Positions 1 to 6,798 of a stretch of 10,971 nt of DNA are shown here, piece after piece (positions within the stretch are counted from its first letter, which is position 1; every line of letters starts with the position of its first letter). The DNA is from Candidatus Martarchaeota archaeon (GTDB lineage: Archaea > Micrarchaeota > Micrarchaeia > Micrarchaeales > Micrarchaeaceae): NCBI GenBank assembly GCA_023474155.1, contig JAMCYJ010000034.1:1-10971 (forward strand). The letters run 5' to 3'. The notes under the pieces are model-generated. The model saw only the letters and a program-made list of their open reading frames with translations, did not search any database and had not been told where the DNA came from. The translations under genes and the position numbers were made by a program.

Positions 1-92
1 ATAGCATGCATGAAGGCAGCATGAAGCGCGATCGCAGCAATAACTGCAAAATATAATTTATTTACAGACGCAGATATACAAGACAGGAACAT
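1..92 (-). CDS. 5' end of a divergent membrane or secreted protein gene (partial)
   Basis: Reading leftwards from an ATG at 92-90, 30 codons run without a stop to the window edge. The peptide begins MFLSCISASVNK and continues into a hydrophobic stretch (LYFAVIAAIALHAAF), as expected for a signal peptide or first membrane segment. It diverges from aCPSF1 with about 80 bp between the two starts. No family can be named from 30 residues, and an open frame this short could occur by chance. Position, divergent layout and hydrophobic N-terminus make a real gene more likely than not. Confidence 0.45.
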   Translation of the reverse strand, partial: MFLSCISASVNKLYFAVIAAIALHAAFMHA

Positions 93-95
93 TAA

Positions 96-106
96 AAATT
101 ATAAAA
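96..106 (+). promoter_or_regulatory. Candidate TATA box for aCPSF1
   Basis: An A/T-rich element (AAATTATAAAAG region) lies about 70 bp before the TTG start of aCPSF1. Initiation 25-30 bp downstream would give a leader of roughly 40-45 nt. Its closeness to the ATG of the divergent gene (92) makes it a poor TATA box for that gene. Seen by eye only. Confidence 0.35.
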
Positions 107-172
107 GCGTGAAAGCGCGATGATGAAAAACCGGACTATTTTTCTGCTTTTTACTTTTACACAAGTGGTTGT

Positions 173-2119
173 TTGAAAGAAATCAATGAAAATACTGAAA
201 AAACCAATAGCAAAAACCTGATAGAGAAGATTGAGGAGATGATTCCCAAGGAGATAGGGCTCGTAAAGGCAGAATTCGAGGGACCTGATATTGTCGTTTA
301 CCTGAAAAACGCAAAGTTCGTGTACAATAATGACACGATAATAAAGAATATAGCCGTCGAGTTGAAGAAGAAGATAATAGTCAGAAGCGATGAAAGCTCC
401 TTGCTCAATCCAGAGGAGGCTTTGGCCAAGATAAAGGCGATAATACCCGCGGAAGCAGGCGCCGGGAGCATAAGGTTCATGCCCGAATTCGGCTCGGTCT
501 ACATAGAAGCCATCAAGCCGGGCCTTGTCATAGGAAAGAAGGGCGCGACCCTCAGGGCAATAATGCTCGATACTGGCTGGGTGCCGAAGGTGCTTAGGAT
601 TCCGACGATGGAAAGCTCGACTATCGACGGGGTCAGGAACCTGGTATATAACGAAAGGGAATTCAGAAAGAAGTTTCTGGTGGGCCTTGGAAAGACAATA
701 AACAAACCGCTTGGAAAGAGCGAATGGCTCAAGATGACCGCGCTCGGCGGATACAGGGAGGTCGGAAGGTCTTCCATGCTGCTCGAGACAAAGAACTCGA
801 AGATACTTATCGACTGTGGGATAAGCCCAGAACCAGGGCTCAAGGGCGCGGCGGCCAATGAAGACTCGGACGTCAACAAGGCGTTCCCGTATCTGGACGC
901 TGCGAATTTCTCGATAGAGGAGCTCGACGCCGTCGTGCTCACGCATGCGCATATGGACCATATAGGGTTCGTGCCGTACCTGTTCAAGTACGGATACAAA
1001 GGCCCTGTCTACTGCACAACTCCGACGAGGGACCTCGCCGCCCTGCTGCTCAATGACTATTTCAGGCTCGTGCAGAAGAGCGGCGGAATTCCGCTTTACG
1101 ATGAAAAGGACATAAGGTCCATGCTTCTGCACACGGTGCCGAGAGAGTACGGGGAGGTTACAAACATCACGAACGAGCTCAAACTTACATATCATAACGC
1201 AGGCCATATCCTCGGAAGCGCAATCGTGCACCTCCATGTCGGGGAGGGCGAATACAACCTTGTCCATACAGGCGACATGAAGTACGGGTTCACAAGGCTC
1301 TTTGATTCTGCGGATACTAAATATCCAAGGATGGATGCGCTATTCATAGAAAGCACCTACGGCGGGCGCAACGACTCGTCTGGAAACAGGAAGGACGCCG
1401 AGATAAACCTTATGAATATAATAAAGAAGACGATAATGAATAACGGCAAGGTGCTCATCCCGCTGTTCGCAGTCGGAAGGTCGCAGGAGATACAGCTTGT
1501 GCTTGATTCCTACTTCAAGGCGTACGAGCTGGACGTGCCAGTGTATCTGGATGGCATGATACTTGAAGCGAGCGCGATACATACTGCGTATCCCGAATAC
1601 CTGAAGGAGTCGCTGAAGAACAGGATACTGAACAACATGTCCCCGTTTGAAAGCAGCATATTCGAAGTCATAAAAGGGGAAAGGGAGCAGATACTTGAAA
1701 AAGGCCCGGCCGTAATCCTCGCCAGCGGAGGCATGCTCAACGGTGGAAGCAGTCTCGAGTATTTCAAGAAGCTTGCAGACGATCCTAAGAACTCGCTCAT
1801 ATTCGTCGGATACAACAGCGCGGGCTCGCTCGGGAGAAGGATACAGAACAATCTCAAGGAAGTCCCTCTTCAGGACGAAAACGGGAAGCTCGTGCCTATA
1901 AGCGTGAAAATGAATGTAAACACGGTCGAGGGCTTCTCAGGCCACAGCGACAGGAAGGAGCTTATCAGCTTTGTGAAGAACCTGAAGCCGAAGCCTACAG
2001 AGGTCTTTACTATGCATGGCGAGGAGCAGAAATGCGAGGACCTTGCGTCAAGCATAGCCAAGGTGCTCGGGGCGGGCTCAAGGGCGCCGAGAAATTTGGA
2101 TTCGATAAGGCTGAAATAA
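173..2119 (+). CDS. fttA: aCPSF1 / FttA, KH-domain beta-CASP ribonuclease (transcription termination factor)
   Basis: Archaeal homologue of the CPSF73 3'-end endonuclease. In this family it cleaves nascent RNA at U-rich sites and drives transcription termination, and may also act in RNA decay. The 648-residue length is normal. Two N-terminal KH-type domains occupy about 23-175, with a GKKG loop at 121-124. The metallo-beta-lactamase core follows: the zinc motif HAHMDH at 258-263, H345 in NAGHILGS and D368 in HTGD. The beta-CASP part has motif A (E393 in ESTYGG), H591 in GFSGHSDR and H615 in MHGE. All metal-binding residues expected are present, so it should be active. The start is a TTG at 173: the frame is open back to a stop at 110 and has no ATG or GTG upstream. 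The next ATG (239) would cut into the first KH domain. It is GC-richer than the later island. Confidence 0.97.
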   Translation: MKEINENTEKTNSKNLIEKIEEMIPKEIGLVKAEFEGPDIVVYLKNAKFVYNNDTIIKNIAVELKKKIIVRSDESSLLNPEEALAKIKAIIPAEAGAGSIRFMPEFGSVYIEAIKPGLVIGKKGATLRAIMLDTGWVPKVLRIPTMESSTIDGVRNLVYNEREFRKKFLVGLGKTINKPLGKSEWLKMTALGGYREVGRSSMLLETKNSKILIDCGISPEPGLKGAAANEDSDVNKAFPYLDAANFSIEELDAVVLTHAHMDHIGFVPYLFKYGYKGPVYCTTPTRDLAALLLNDYFRLVQKSGGIPLYDEKDIRSMLLHTVPREYGEVTNITNELKLTYHNAGHILGSAIVHLHVGEGEYNLVHTGDMKYGFTRLFDSADTKYPRMDALFIESTYGGRNDSSGNRKDAEINLMNIIKKTIMNNGKVLIPLFAVGRSQEIQLVLDSYFKAYELDVPVYLDGMILEASAIHTAYPEYLKESLKNRILNNMSPFESSIFEVIKGEREQILEKGPAVILASGGMLNGGSSLEYFKKLADDPKNSLIFVGYNSAGSLGRRIQNNLKEVPLQDENGKLVPISVKMNVNTVEGFSGHSDRKELISFVKNLKPKPTEVFTMHGEEQKCEDLASSIAKVLGAGSRAPRNLDSIRLK

Positions 2120-2150
2120 AGCAGCGGCAGTACCGAGGCGCAAAGCGAAA

Positions 2151-2159
2151 TTTATAAAT
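2151..2159. promoter_or_regulatory. TATA-like element downstream of aCPSF1
   Basis: TTTATAAAT stands out 32 bp after the aCPSF1 stop. It is nearly symmetrical, so either strand could be read. On the plus strand it would start transcription near 2180, where no convincing protein gene follows; an unannotated RNA or a chance A/T run are both possible. Confidence 0.25.
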
Positions 2160-2199
2160 CGGGCCGCGGGCGTATCTATCGCGTGCCGCTTCGTGCATG

Positions 2200-2412
2200 T
2201 TATACGATTATGTCTATCCGTGCCGGGCTGCGCTCGTCTTTTTTCCCTTCGTAGGCCTGCTCAAAATTCTCATCGCTGGGCGGCCGTCTCAAAAGGTTAG
2301 ACCGTCCCGCCTTTTCAATTGCCCGCGCAGTGTCGTTCTTTGAATATACCGCAGCATTTAATTTTGATTTATCTATGGATTTTATCTCCATTTTATCAAA
2401 TATAAATGGCAT
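2200..2412 (-). CDS. Possible small hydrophilic protein, unknown function
   Basis: A 70-codon frame on the strand opposite its neighbours, starting ATG at 2412 and ending TAA at 2200-2202. The product is charged and free of cysteine (MPFIFDKMEIKSIDKSKLN..., ending RSPARIDIIV) and looks disordered or short-helical, with no membrane segment. I do not recognise a family. A second in-frame ATG lies 7 codons in. No ribosome binding site is evident, so a leaderless transcript would be needed. For it: it fills most of a 480-bp gap and its composition is protein-like. Against it: short length and no recognisable domain. The same stretch could instead be a plus-strand RNA driven from the TATA-like element at 2151. 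Confidence 0.35.
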   Translation of the reverse strand: MPFIFDKMEIKSIDKSKLNAAVYSKNDTARAIEKAGRSNLLRRPPSDENFEQAYEGKKDERSPARIDIIV

Positions 2413-2599
2413 TCGATATTTTTATGGTTTCTGTTTTATGTTTTGTGCGTTTATTATTCCTCTTCGATGATAATAAATGCAATAATGCTAATGCTTAAAT
2501 ATTTTCTTTTACAAATATGAATTGCTTATGCGTCTTATTACGCGCATTTTTAGCATCTATCTTATTCATGTTTAATTAGTTTAATTTTCTGGTTTTATT
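2413..2599 (+). promoter_or_regulatory. A/T-rich promoter region upstream of the aIF5A operon
   Basis: Strongly A/T-rich spacer. TTTAATTA at 2571-2578 is centred about 26 bp before the ATG at 2600, the geometry of a leaderless archaeal transcript. A second candidate, CTTAAATATT at 2494-2503, would give a leader of about 75 nt. No ribosome binding site precedes the ATG, which favours the leaderless option. Confidence 0.4.
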
Positions 2600-3007
2600 A
2601 TGAGCGATGAAATTTCAAGATCATCAATGAAAGAACTTAGAATCGGCAGGTATATAATGGTCGACGATATTCCATGCAAAGTGGTAGAAATAGAGACGAG
2701 CTCTCCCGGAAAGCACGGGTCAGCAAAAATGCGCGTTACTGCAATCGGCATATTTGACGGGCAAAAGAAAACGCTTCTCAAGCCCGCCAATAGCGATGTA
2801 GAGGTGCCTGTAATTTCAAAACACAAGTCCCAGGTGGTGTCTATTACTGACAAGATCGCGCAGTTGATGGACCTCGAGACGTATGAGGTCTATGAATTGG
2901 CTATACCGGAAGATCTGCAGGGGAAAGTGAGGCAGGGAAATGAAGTAGAAGTCATTGAAGCAACAGGAAGAAAATTAATGTCGAAAATAATTGGTGAATC
3001 AAAATGA
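2600..3007 (+). CDS. eif5A: Translation factor aIF5A (hypusine-containing)
   Basis: Archaeal homologue of eIF5A, which binds the ribosomal E site and relieves stalling during peptide-bond formation; its bacterial counterpart is EF-P. At 135 residues it has normal length. The N-terminal SH3-like domain carries the modification loop SSPGKHGSAKMR, where K38 (followed by H39-G40) is the lysine converted to deoxyhypusine or hypusine. The C-terminal OB-fold domain spans about 72-135. A deoxyhypusine synthase gene is therefore expected elsewhere in the genome. It heads a five-gene operon: its TGA stop overlaps the ATG of eS24 by four bases (ATGA), indicating translational coupling. The start at 2600 fits the family N-terminus and the TATA element about 26 bp upstream. 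Confidence 0.96.
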   Translation: MSDEISRSSMKELRIGRYIMVDDIPCKVVEIETSSPGKHGSAKMRVTAIGIFDGQKKTLLKPANSDVEVPVISKHKSQVVSITDKIAQLMDLETYEVYELAIPEDLQGKVRQGNEVEVIEATGRKLMSKIIGESK

Positions 3008-3315
3008 ATGTAAAAATAGTTTCTGAATTTGACAACAAGCTACTGGATAGAAAAGAGATAAAGTTTATTGTTGAAAACACTAGCTCGCAGACTCCGAGAA
3101 AATTGGATGTAAAGGCAGAGCTCTGCAAGAAGGCAAGCCTTAGTCCTGACAACACTGTTATAATCCGCATAAACCAGGAATTCGGATCGCAAAATCTGGA
3201 CTGCATTGCGCATTATTATAATTCAAAGGAATCTATCGCAAAGTTCGAGCACGGCTACATCCTGAACAAAAAGAACGCAAATGAAAAGGAAGAGAATCAG
3301 GAGGAAGCAAAATAA
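3004..3315 (+). CDS. rps24e: Small ribosomal subunit protein eS24 (S24e)
   Basis: Component of the archaeal/eukaryotic 30S/40S subunit. The 103 residues follow the family pattern: an N-terminal strand with N/DRKEI, the TPRKLDVKAEL segment around 35-45, a VIIRINQEFGSQ strand near 57-68, and the closing KFEHGYILNKK near 83-93. A lysine/glutamate-rich tail follows. It overlaps the end of aIF5A by 4 bp and is followed after 42 bp by eS27 (S27ae). An eS24-S27ae pair is a conserved archaeal arrangement. Confidence 0.95.
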   Translation: MNVKIVSEFDNKLLDRKEIKFIVENTSSQTPRKLDVKAELCKKASLSPDNTVIIRINQEFGSQNLDCIAHYYNSKESIAKFEHGYILNKKNANEKEENQEEAK

Positions 3316-3357
3316 TGCGATTGCTGCGGGTTCTTCTATCTATGACAAGTGTTTTAT

Positions 3358-3519
3358 ATGGCTGAAAACAAAAAGGAAAAAAAGGAAAAAAAGCAAAAAG
3401 GCGAATACAAGGAAGGAAAATTCTGCCCAAAATGCGGATCGCGCATGGCTGCCCACAGCGACAGGTCTTCGTGCGGAAAATGCGGATACACCGAATTCAA
3501 GAACAGCAATTCCAAATAG
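3358..3519 (+). CDS. rps27ae: Small ribosomal subunit protein S27ae (zinc ribbon)
   Basis: A 53-codon gene, short enough to be missed by length-filtered gene calling. After a lysine-rich start (MAENKKEKKEKK...) comes a four-cysteine zinc ribbon: CPKCG at 23-27 and CGKCG at 39-43, linked by SRMAAHSDRSS. That layout, with the conserved HSDR before the second cysteine pair, is the S27ae signature. It lies 42 bp after eS24 and 36 bp before the CPBP protease gene, on the same strand. A longer open frame overlaps it in another phase (3281-3535) but is a shadow, with low-complexity lysine/arginine content and no family features. Confidence 0.93.
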   Translation: MAENKKEKKEKKQKGEYKEGKFCPKCGSRMAAHSDRSSCGKCGYTEFKNSNSK

Positions 3520-3539
3520 CTCTCTCCAATATTAGACGC

Positions 3540-3547
3540 GGGTGATC
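3540..3547 (+). promoter_or_regulatory. Strong ribosome binding site of the CPBP protease gene
   Basis: GGGTGATC matches the archaeal anti-Shine-Dalgarno sequence at the 16S rRNA 3' end (GATCACC) and ends 8 nt before the ATG at 3556. It decides that start. It contrasts with the leaderless-looking starts of the first genes in their transcripts. Confidence 0.8.
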
Positions 3548-3555
3548 AACTGAAT

Positions 3556-4269
3556 ATGTCAGATAAGCGTAAGCGCAGGCGAAAGTTTTCGTTTAATTAC
3601 GGCGGTCTGCAAGGCAGAAACAGCAGGGTATTATTCTATCTTATCTCTGCATGCCTTGCAATATCAGTGGCATCGCTTGCGATGTTCATTTACATATCGG
3701 GCTTTGCGGCATCGCAGCTTTTTCTGGGGTCATTTCTAACATCCTACTCTACAATTCTATTTTCTATCTTCTTTGCGCTTCTTGCCTTCTTTTACATAAT
3801 GTACAGGACAAACAGCATTGAATTTGCAGTCAAGAACCTGGGATTGAGCAGGGAGCTGATTACACCGAAGAACATATTAATAGGCATATCTTTGTTTGCA
3901 GCAATGCTGATCGTCGAATTCGGAATCTCGGCTTTTTCGCAAGTAACGCATATATCCCTGCCTACGAATGTGCAGCAGGTGCTTGCGGGGCTTCCCGTCT
4001 ATTTTTTTGTTTTCACCTTTCTGATCGCGCCGATAAACGAGGAGATATTCTTCAGGGGGCTTCTTGTCAATAGGATAGGAATCATTCCCAGCGCCCTGCT
4101 TTTCGCGCTTCTGCATTTCGGTTATGCATCCGTATCTGAATTTGTGGCAGCCCTTATTTTCGGGCTCATAGCAGGGTACGTGTTCAAGAAGACAGGCTCT
4201 CTTTATACGACAATCACCGCGCATATTCTTTTGAATATGCTGACCATAGTGGCGCTGTTTTTAATCTGA
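3556..4269 (+). CDS. CPBP family intramembrane metalloprotease (CAAX/Abi type)
   Basis: Predicted glutamate-type intramembrane endopeptidase of the Rce1/Abi (CPBP) family; 237 residues, mostly membrane segments after a basic cytoplasmic N-terminus (KRKRRRK). Hydrophobic stretches lie near 27-50, 57-82, 106-125, 144-160, 175-188, 194-211 and 218-236. The three signature motifs are intact: EEIFFRG with E162, E163 and R167; FALLH with H187; and HILLN with H223 and N227. The family includes prenyl-protein processing enzymes and bacteriocin-immunity proteins. The substrate cannot be read from sequence. It lies between S27ae and the TrmJ-like gene, with 24 bp to the latter, so it is probably co-transcribed with translation genes, a pairing I cannot explain functionally. 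Confidence 0.9.
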   Translation: MSDKRKRRRKFSFNYGGLQGRNSRVLFYLISACLAISVASLAMFIYISGFAASQLFLGSFLTSYSTILFSIFFALLAFFYIMYRTNSIEFAVKNLGLSRELITPKNILIGISLFAAMLIVEFGISAFSQVTHISLPTNVQQVLAGLPVYFFVFTFLIAPINEEIFFRGLLVNRIGIIPSALLFALLHFGYASVSEFVAALIFGLIAGYVFKKTGSLYTTITAHILLNMLTIVALFLI

Positions 4270-4293
4270 TTTTTTATTCTGGAACTGGTTTCG

Positions 4294-4989
4294 ATGCAAA
4301 ATATAAAAGTGGTTCTTGTCGAATCAAGATATCAAATAAATCTCGGCTACATTGCCAGAGTGGCGAAGAATTTCGGGCTTAAAAAACTCTATCTCGTCAA
4401 CCCTAAGTGCAGATTTGCAGGGGCGAATGCGATTAAATACTCAAAGCATGCCCATGAGCTTTTGGAAAATGCCGTCGTCTGCAGGAGCATTCCAGAAGCA
4501 ACAAAAGGCTGCTTTGTGGTCGGAACTACCGGGATATGGACAAAGTCCGGCGCGTCCTTTTTCAACATCTCCGATATAGACACGGCTATGAAAACGATGC
4601 GCGGATCGAAAATAAAAGAAATCTGCCTGCTGATAGGGCGGGACAATATAGGCCTTACAAAGGACGAGCTCAAAGACTGCGACATGGCGATTTTCATACC
4701 TGCGAATCCAGAGTACCCTGTATTGAATATTTCGCATGCATTGGCGATAATTCTGTATGCGCTCACAAAGCTGAATTTCAAAGACAAGTATGGACTCAAT
4801 GATTTATATGCAGGGCAGGCCCAGACAGGCAATACCGCGCGTTTGTTTGAAAAGTTTATAGCAGGAAACAAGCAGGTTAGGGACAAAAAGGCAATCGCGA
4901 TGGTTTTCAGGCACATCCTTAAAAGGTCTAATCCGACGAAAAACGAGCTGAAGGCTCTTAATATCGCATTCCATAAACATGACTGGTAA
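4294..4989 (+). CDS. trmJ: TrmJ-like SPOUT tRNA 2'-O-methyltransferase
   Basis: Member of the SpoU/TrmH class of knotted SPOUT methyltransferases, closest by eye to TrmJ, which 2'-O-methylates nucleotide 32 of tRNA using S-adenosylmethionine. All three family motifs are visible in 231 residues: motif 1 NLGYIAR (N16, R22) followed by KNFGLKKLYLVNP; motif 2 LLIGRDNIGLTKDE (112-125); and motif 3 IPANPEYPVLNIS (135-147), forming the trefoil knot and cofactor pocket. Residues 160-231 are a helical extension. It is the last gene of the operon, 24 bp after the CPBP stop, with no strong ribosome binding site. It ends 39 bp before the convergent glycosyltransferase, with a hairpin in between. The family is secure; the tRNA-position-32 target is inferred. 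Confidence 0.88.
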   Translation: MQNIKVVLVESRYQINLGYIARVAKNFGLKKLYLVNPKCRFAGANAIKYSKHAHELLENAVVCRSIPEATKGCFVVGTTGIWTKSGASFFNISDIDTAMKTMRGSKIKEICLLIGRDNIGLTKDELKDCDMAIFIPANPEYPVLNISHALAIILYALTKLNFKDKYGLNDLYAGQAQTGNTARLFEKFIAGNKQVRDKKAIAMVFRHILKRSNPTKNELKALNIAFHKHDW

Positions 4990-5008
4990 TCTTATAATCC
5001 TATGCAGT

Positions 5009-5026
5009 GCAGCAGCGATCTGCTGC
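5009..5026. terminator. Hairpin between convergent genes, possible two-way terminator
   Basis: Perfect 7-bp inverted repeat GCAGCAG/CTGCTGC with a CGAT loop. It lies 19 bp after the TrmJ stop and 2 bp past the glycosyltransferase stop. On the plus strand a T-rich run (GTTTATTTGTTTT) follows; on the minus strand the following sequence is only moderately T-rich. Archaeal termination depends mainly on U-runs and aCPSF1, so the role is inferred. Confidence 0.5.
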
Positions 5027-5028
5027 GT

Positions 5029-5970
5029 TTATTTGTTTTGCGCTCTCTCTATTTTCCTTTTTATGTCCATCAGAAGGTCTATGATAAGCCCGGCGATTAT
5101 GAATAGGGTGCCTATCATCAGGAATAGGAAAGATGCAAGCGCCCTGCCTGTCAGCGTGAACTTGTTAGTCGAGAGAAAGACAATGAATATATGCACTCCG
5201 AGCGCAAGGCCCGCTATTATAAACAATATCCCGATCCCGCTGAAAACAATAAGCGGGCTGAAGTCTCTTGCCGACCTTATTATATGAATTGCAACGCCTA
5301 TTCCGTAAATAAACTTGGATTTCGCAAGCTTCGATTCGCCGTAGTTTCTTTTATAGTATTTGATAGGTATTTCATCTATTTTGTATCCTTTTTTTGCTAT
5401 CTCGATTGCAAAGAATCCAATGCCTGCCCTATACGGCTTTATATCGCGGATCTTGTCGAATGCATCGCGCCTCACGGCAAAAAGCCCTGTAAGCACATCG
5501 TGTATGTGGATCCTGTACACTATGCTGTAGAGAAGCGATAGAAAGGCGTTGCCGAATCTGAGGTAGGCTTTCATCGACTCTTTCTGCAGTCCGCCGAACC
5601 TGTTTCCAAGGACGAAATCAGCCCTGTTGTTTTCTATAAGAGCTATGGCCTTTTTAATTCCCTCAAGCTCGTGCGTATCGTCGGCGTCTATGCTTGCAAG
5701 GATATCGCCTTGGGCATGCCTAAGGCCTTTTATTATAGCTGCCTCAACCCCTTTCTTTTCCTGTTTAAGTATTGTCACCCCTGTTTTTTGCAGCCTGCGC
5801 AGGTATTCCTTGCTGCTCAGGTTCACTATAATTATCTCGATATCATTGCCAAGAAGGCTTCTGAGCTTCGGTATTATCCCGAACAGGGTCTCCTCCTGCA
5901 TATTCGGGATTACTATGCTTATCTTCGGCTTTGCGTTTTTGTTTTTGCTATATACTATTTTATTTGGCAT
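5029..5970 (-). CDS. Family 2 glycosyltransferase with two C-terminal membrane segments (DPM1/GtrB-like)
   Basis: Predicted to move a sugar from a nucleotide donor to a polyprenyl-phosphate carrier at the membrane, as dolichol-phosphate mannosyltransferases and GtrB do. The 313 residues contain a GT-A domain (about 14-225): strand KISIVIPNMQEE, the DAD metal/donor site at 95-97 (in SIDADDTH), GNRF at 122-125, DVLTGLFAVRR near 158-168, and YKRNYGESK at 206-214, typical of the DPM1-like group. Two hydrophobic helices (about 240-266 and 277-300) anchor it. The first motif is unusual: N-M-Q where most relatives have a Y-N or F-N before EE. The minus-strand ATG at 5970 is preceded by AGGAT. Convergent with the TrmJ-like gene. 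Sugar and acceptor are unknown. Confidence 0.87.
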   Translation of the reverse strand: MPNKIVYSKNKNAKPKISIVIPNMQEETLFGIIPKLRSLLGNDIEIIIVNLSSKEYLRRLQKTGVTILKQEKKGVEAAIIKGLRHAQGDILASIDADDTHELEGIKKAIALIENNRADFVLGNRFGGLQKESMKAYLRFGNAFLSLLYSIVYRIHIHDVLTGLFAVRRDAFDKIRDIKPYRAGIGFFAIEIAKKGYKIDEIPIKYYKRNYGESKLAKSKFIYGIGVAIHIIRSARDFSPLIVFSGIGILFIIAGLALGVHIFIVFLSTNKFTLTGRALASFLFLMIGTLFIIAGLIIDLLMDIKRKIERAQNK

Positions 5971-6132
5971 ATTATCCTGTTTAACTCTGTATGGCGGGAA
6001 GGCCTACACCCTCTGCAAGTTCTAGAACCTATGGTATTTTTTACACCAGAGGTGTTTAACCACAAACATCGTTCATTAAGTTTTTTACTGATTTATACTT
6101 ATGGGCTTTCCATAGCCAAATCGAGCGGAAAA
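5971..6132. other. Upstream region of the glycosyltransferase, no gene seen
   Basis: No convincing reading frame on either strand. An inverted repeat ACACC/GGTGT with an AGA loop sits at 6043-6055, flanked by TGGT (6032-6035) and AACCA (6058-6062), which lengthen the symmetry. It is 60-90 bp before the glycosyltransferase start and could be a regulatory site or an RNA hairpin. No function can be assigned. Confidence 0.3.
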
Positions 6133-6155
6133 TCCTACATGCTTTAGCGGTGGGA
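6133..6155. repeat. IS200/IS605-like terminal hairpin (remnant)
   Basis: TCCTAC/GTGGGA can pair over 6 bp (one G-T), enclosing GCTTTAGC, which also folds. GCTTTAGC followed by GTGGGA closely resembles the imperfect hairpins at the ends of IS200/IS605 elements that carry TnpB. No TnpA or TnpB fragment was recognised beside it, so this is at most a relic end. Recognition is by pattern memory only. Confidence 0.35.
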
Positions 6156-6180
6156 TGAGAGCGAACTGCAGTTATAAAGT

Positions 6181-6195
6181 GAGGCTGTTGAAAAT
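6181..6195 (+). repeat. 15-bp repeat, copy 1: IS-end-like GAGGCTGTTGAAAAT
   Basis: Identical to 6273-6287 and in the same orientation, 92 bp apart. Similarity stops after the 15-mer. Here the repeat runs into a hairpin: TTGAAAAT at 6188-6195 pairs with ATTTTCAA at 6201-6208. The 15-mer resembles terminal inverted repeats of several DDE insertion-sequence families. Confidence 0.55.
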
Positions 6196-6272
6196 CTTAA
6201 ATTTTCAAACAATTTCAATAAAATATGATAAACAACAAACTTAAAAAATACGCAGTTAAATTATTTTGCAGC

Positions 6273-6287
6273 GAGGCTGTTGAAAAT
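6273..6287 (+). repeat. 15-bp repeat, copy 2: probable end of the decayed IS
   Basis: Second exact copy of the 15-mer at 6181. It lies 25 bp beyond the 3' end of the decayed minus-strand frame at 6313-6729, the expected position of a terminal repeat. No inverted partner was found to the right within the window, so the other end appears lost. Confidence 0.55.
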
Positions 6288-6312
6288 TTAATTGTACAGA
6301 AGTATTTTGTTT

Positions 6313-6729
6313 TTATTTTTCCACTAATAAATCGGCGACAAAGAAGGCCTCGCTAAAATGAAAAAATAAGAGCGCGATTGCCGACCATTGAGCGAAGTGC
6401 GGTTTACTTACAACCTTTTCTGGTATTGAATGAGTTATCTGATATCGGTAGGAAAATTTCCTAAATTATCGTTTGTGCCAATCCACCATAGTTCCTGTTA
6501 CTCCTTCAAGCTTAAATTCTCTCTTCAGAAGTACTAGCGCATGCGCACCATGGAAAAAGGCGGATTCGTGCTCCTGGTGTTTAGTTAGGAATATCAAGAA
6601 AGTGGAAAGTTTCTATGTGCATACCGCGAGGCTGGAAAGATGTCGCTAAACAGGCTTATAATAAAGGGCATCCATGTACAAGATTATAGGCAGGCGATGT
6701 CGGCTTGAAGAGTAGGCCACAGTATAAAA
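6313..6729 (-). pseudogene. Decayed coding frame, probable transposase remnant
   Basis: One minus-strand frame runs from 6729 to a TAA at 6313-6315, interrupted only by TAG at 6646-6648, TAG at 6613-6615 and TAA at 6466-6468. About 139 codons with three internal stops is sparse for A/T-rich DNA, and the translation looks protein-like (LPIILYMDALYYK; SAFFHGAHALVLLKREFKLEG; VVSKPHFAQWSAIALLFF). I do not recognise a specific family. The case for a transposase rests on context: it ends 25 bp before an IS-end-like repeat and lies among other mobile debris. The N-terminal part is missing. It could instead be another dead gene, or chance. Confidence 0.4.
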
Positions 6730-6752
6730 TTAACGCCCGCAGTTGTCAATAA

Positions 6753-6769
6753 AACATTCTACGAATGTT
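6753..6769. terminator. Inverted repeat downstream of the nucleotidyltransferase gene
   Basis: Perfect 7-bp inverted repeat AACATTC/GAATGTT with a TAC spacer, 30 bp past the 3' end of the minus-strand gene at 6799. It could be a transcript-end hairpin or a protein-binding palindrome. The minus strand continues with TTTTATTG, a short T-run that fits a terminator. Confidence 0.35.
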
Positions 6770-6798
6770 CTACTACGCGCAACATTTATCCCTCTATT

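Noticed and set aside
92..1267. A 391-codon minus-strand open frame opposite aCPSF1
   Set aside because: It is the shadow of a strongly supported gene. Its translation is rich in H, R, C and Y with no domain pattern, as expected for the antisense of a GC-rich coding sequence.
3281..3535. An 84-codon plus-strand frame between eS24 and the protease
   Set aside because: A frameshifted shadow of the S27ae gene; the correct phase gives a clear four-cysteine zinc ribbon.
4267..4294. Protease and TrmJ-like genes in the same frame across a TGA
   Set aside because: Only an 8-codon gap, and both proteins have natural family ends; the shared frame is probably chance.
5671..6147. A 158-codon plus-strand frame opposite the glycosyltransferase start
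   Set aside because: Most of it is antisense to the GT-A domain, and the translation lacks any recognisable pattern.
6181..6287. Possible CRISPR array from the repeated 15-mer
   Set aside because: Only two copies, a 15-bp repeat, a 77-bp spacer and no Cas genes; it fits IS ends better.
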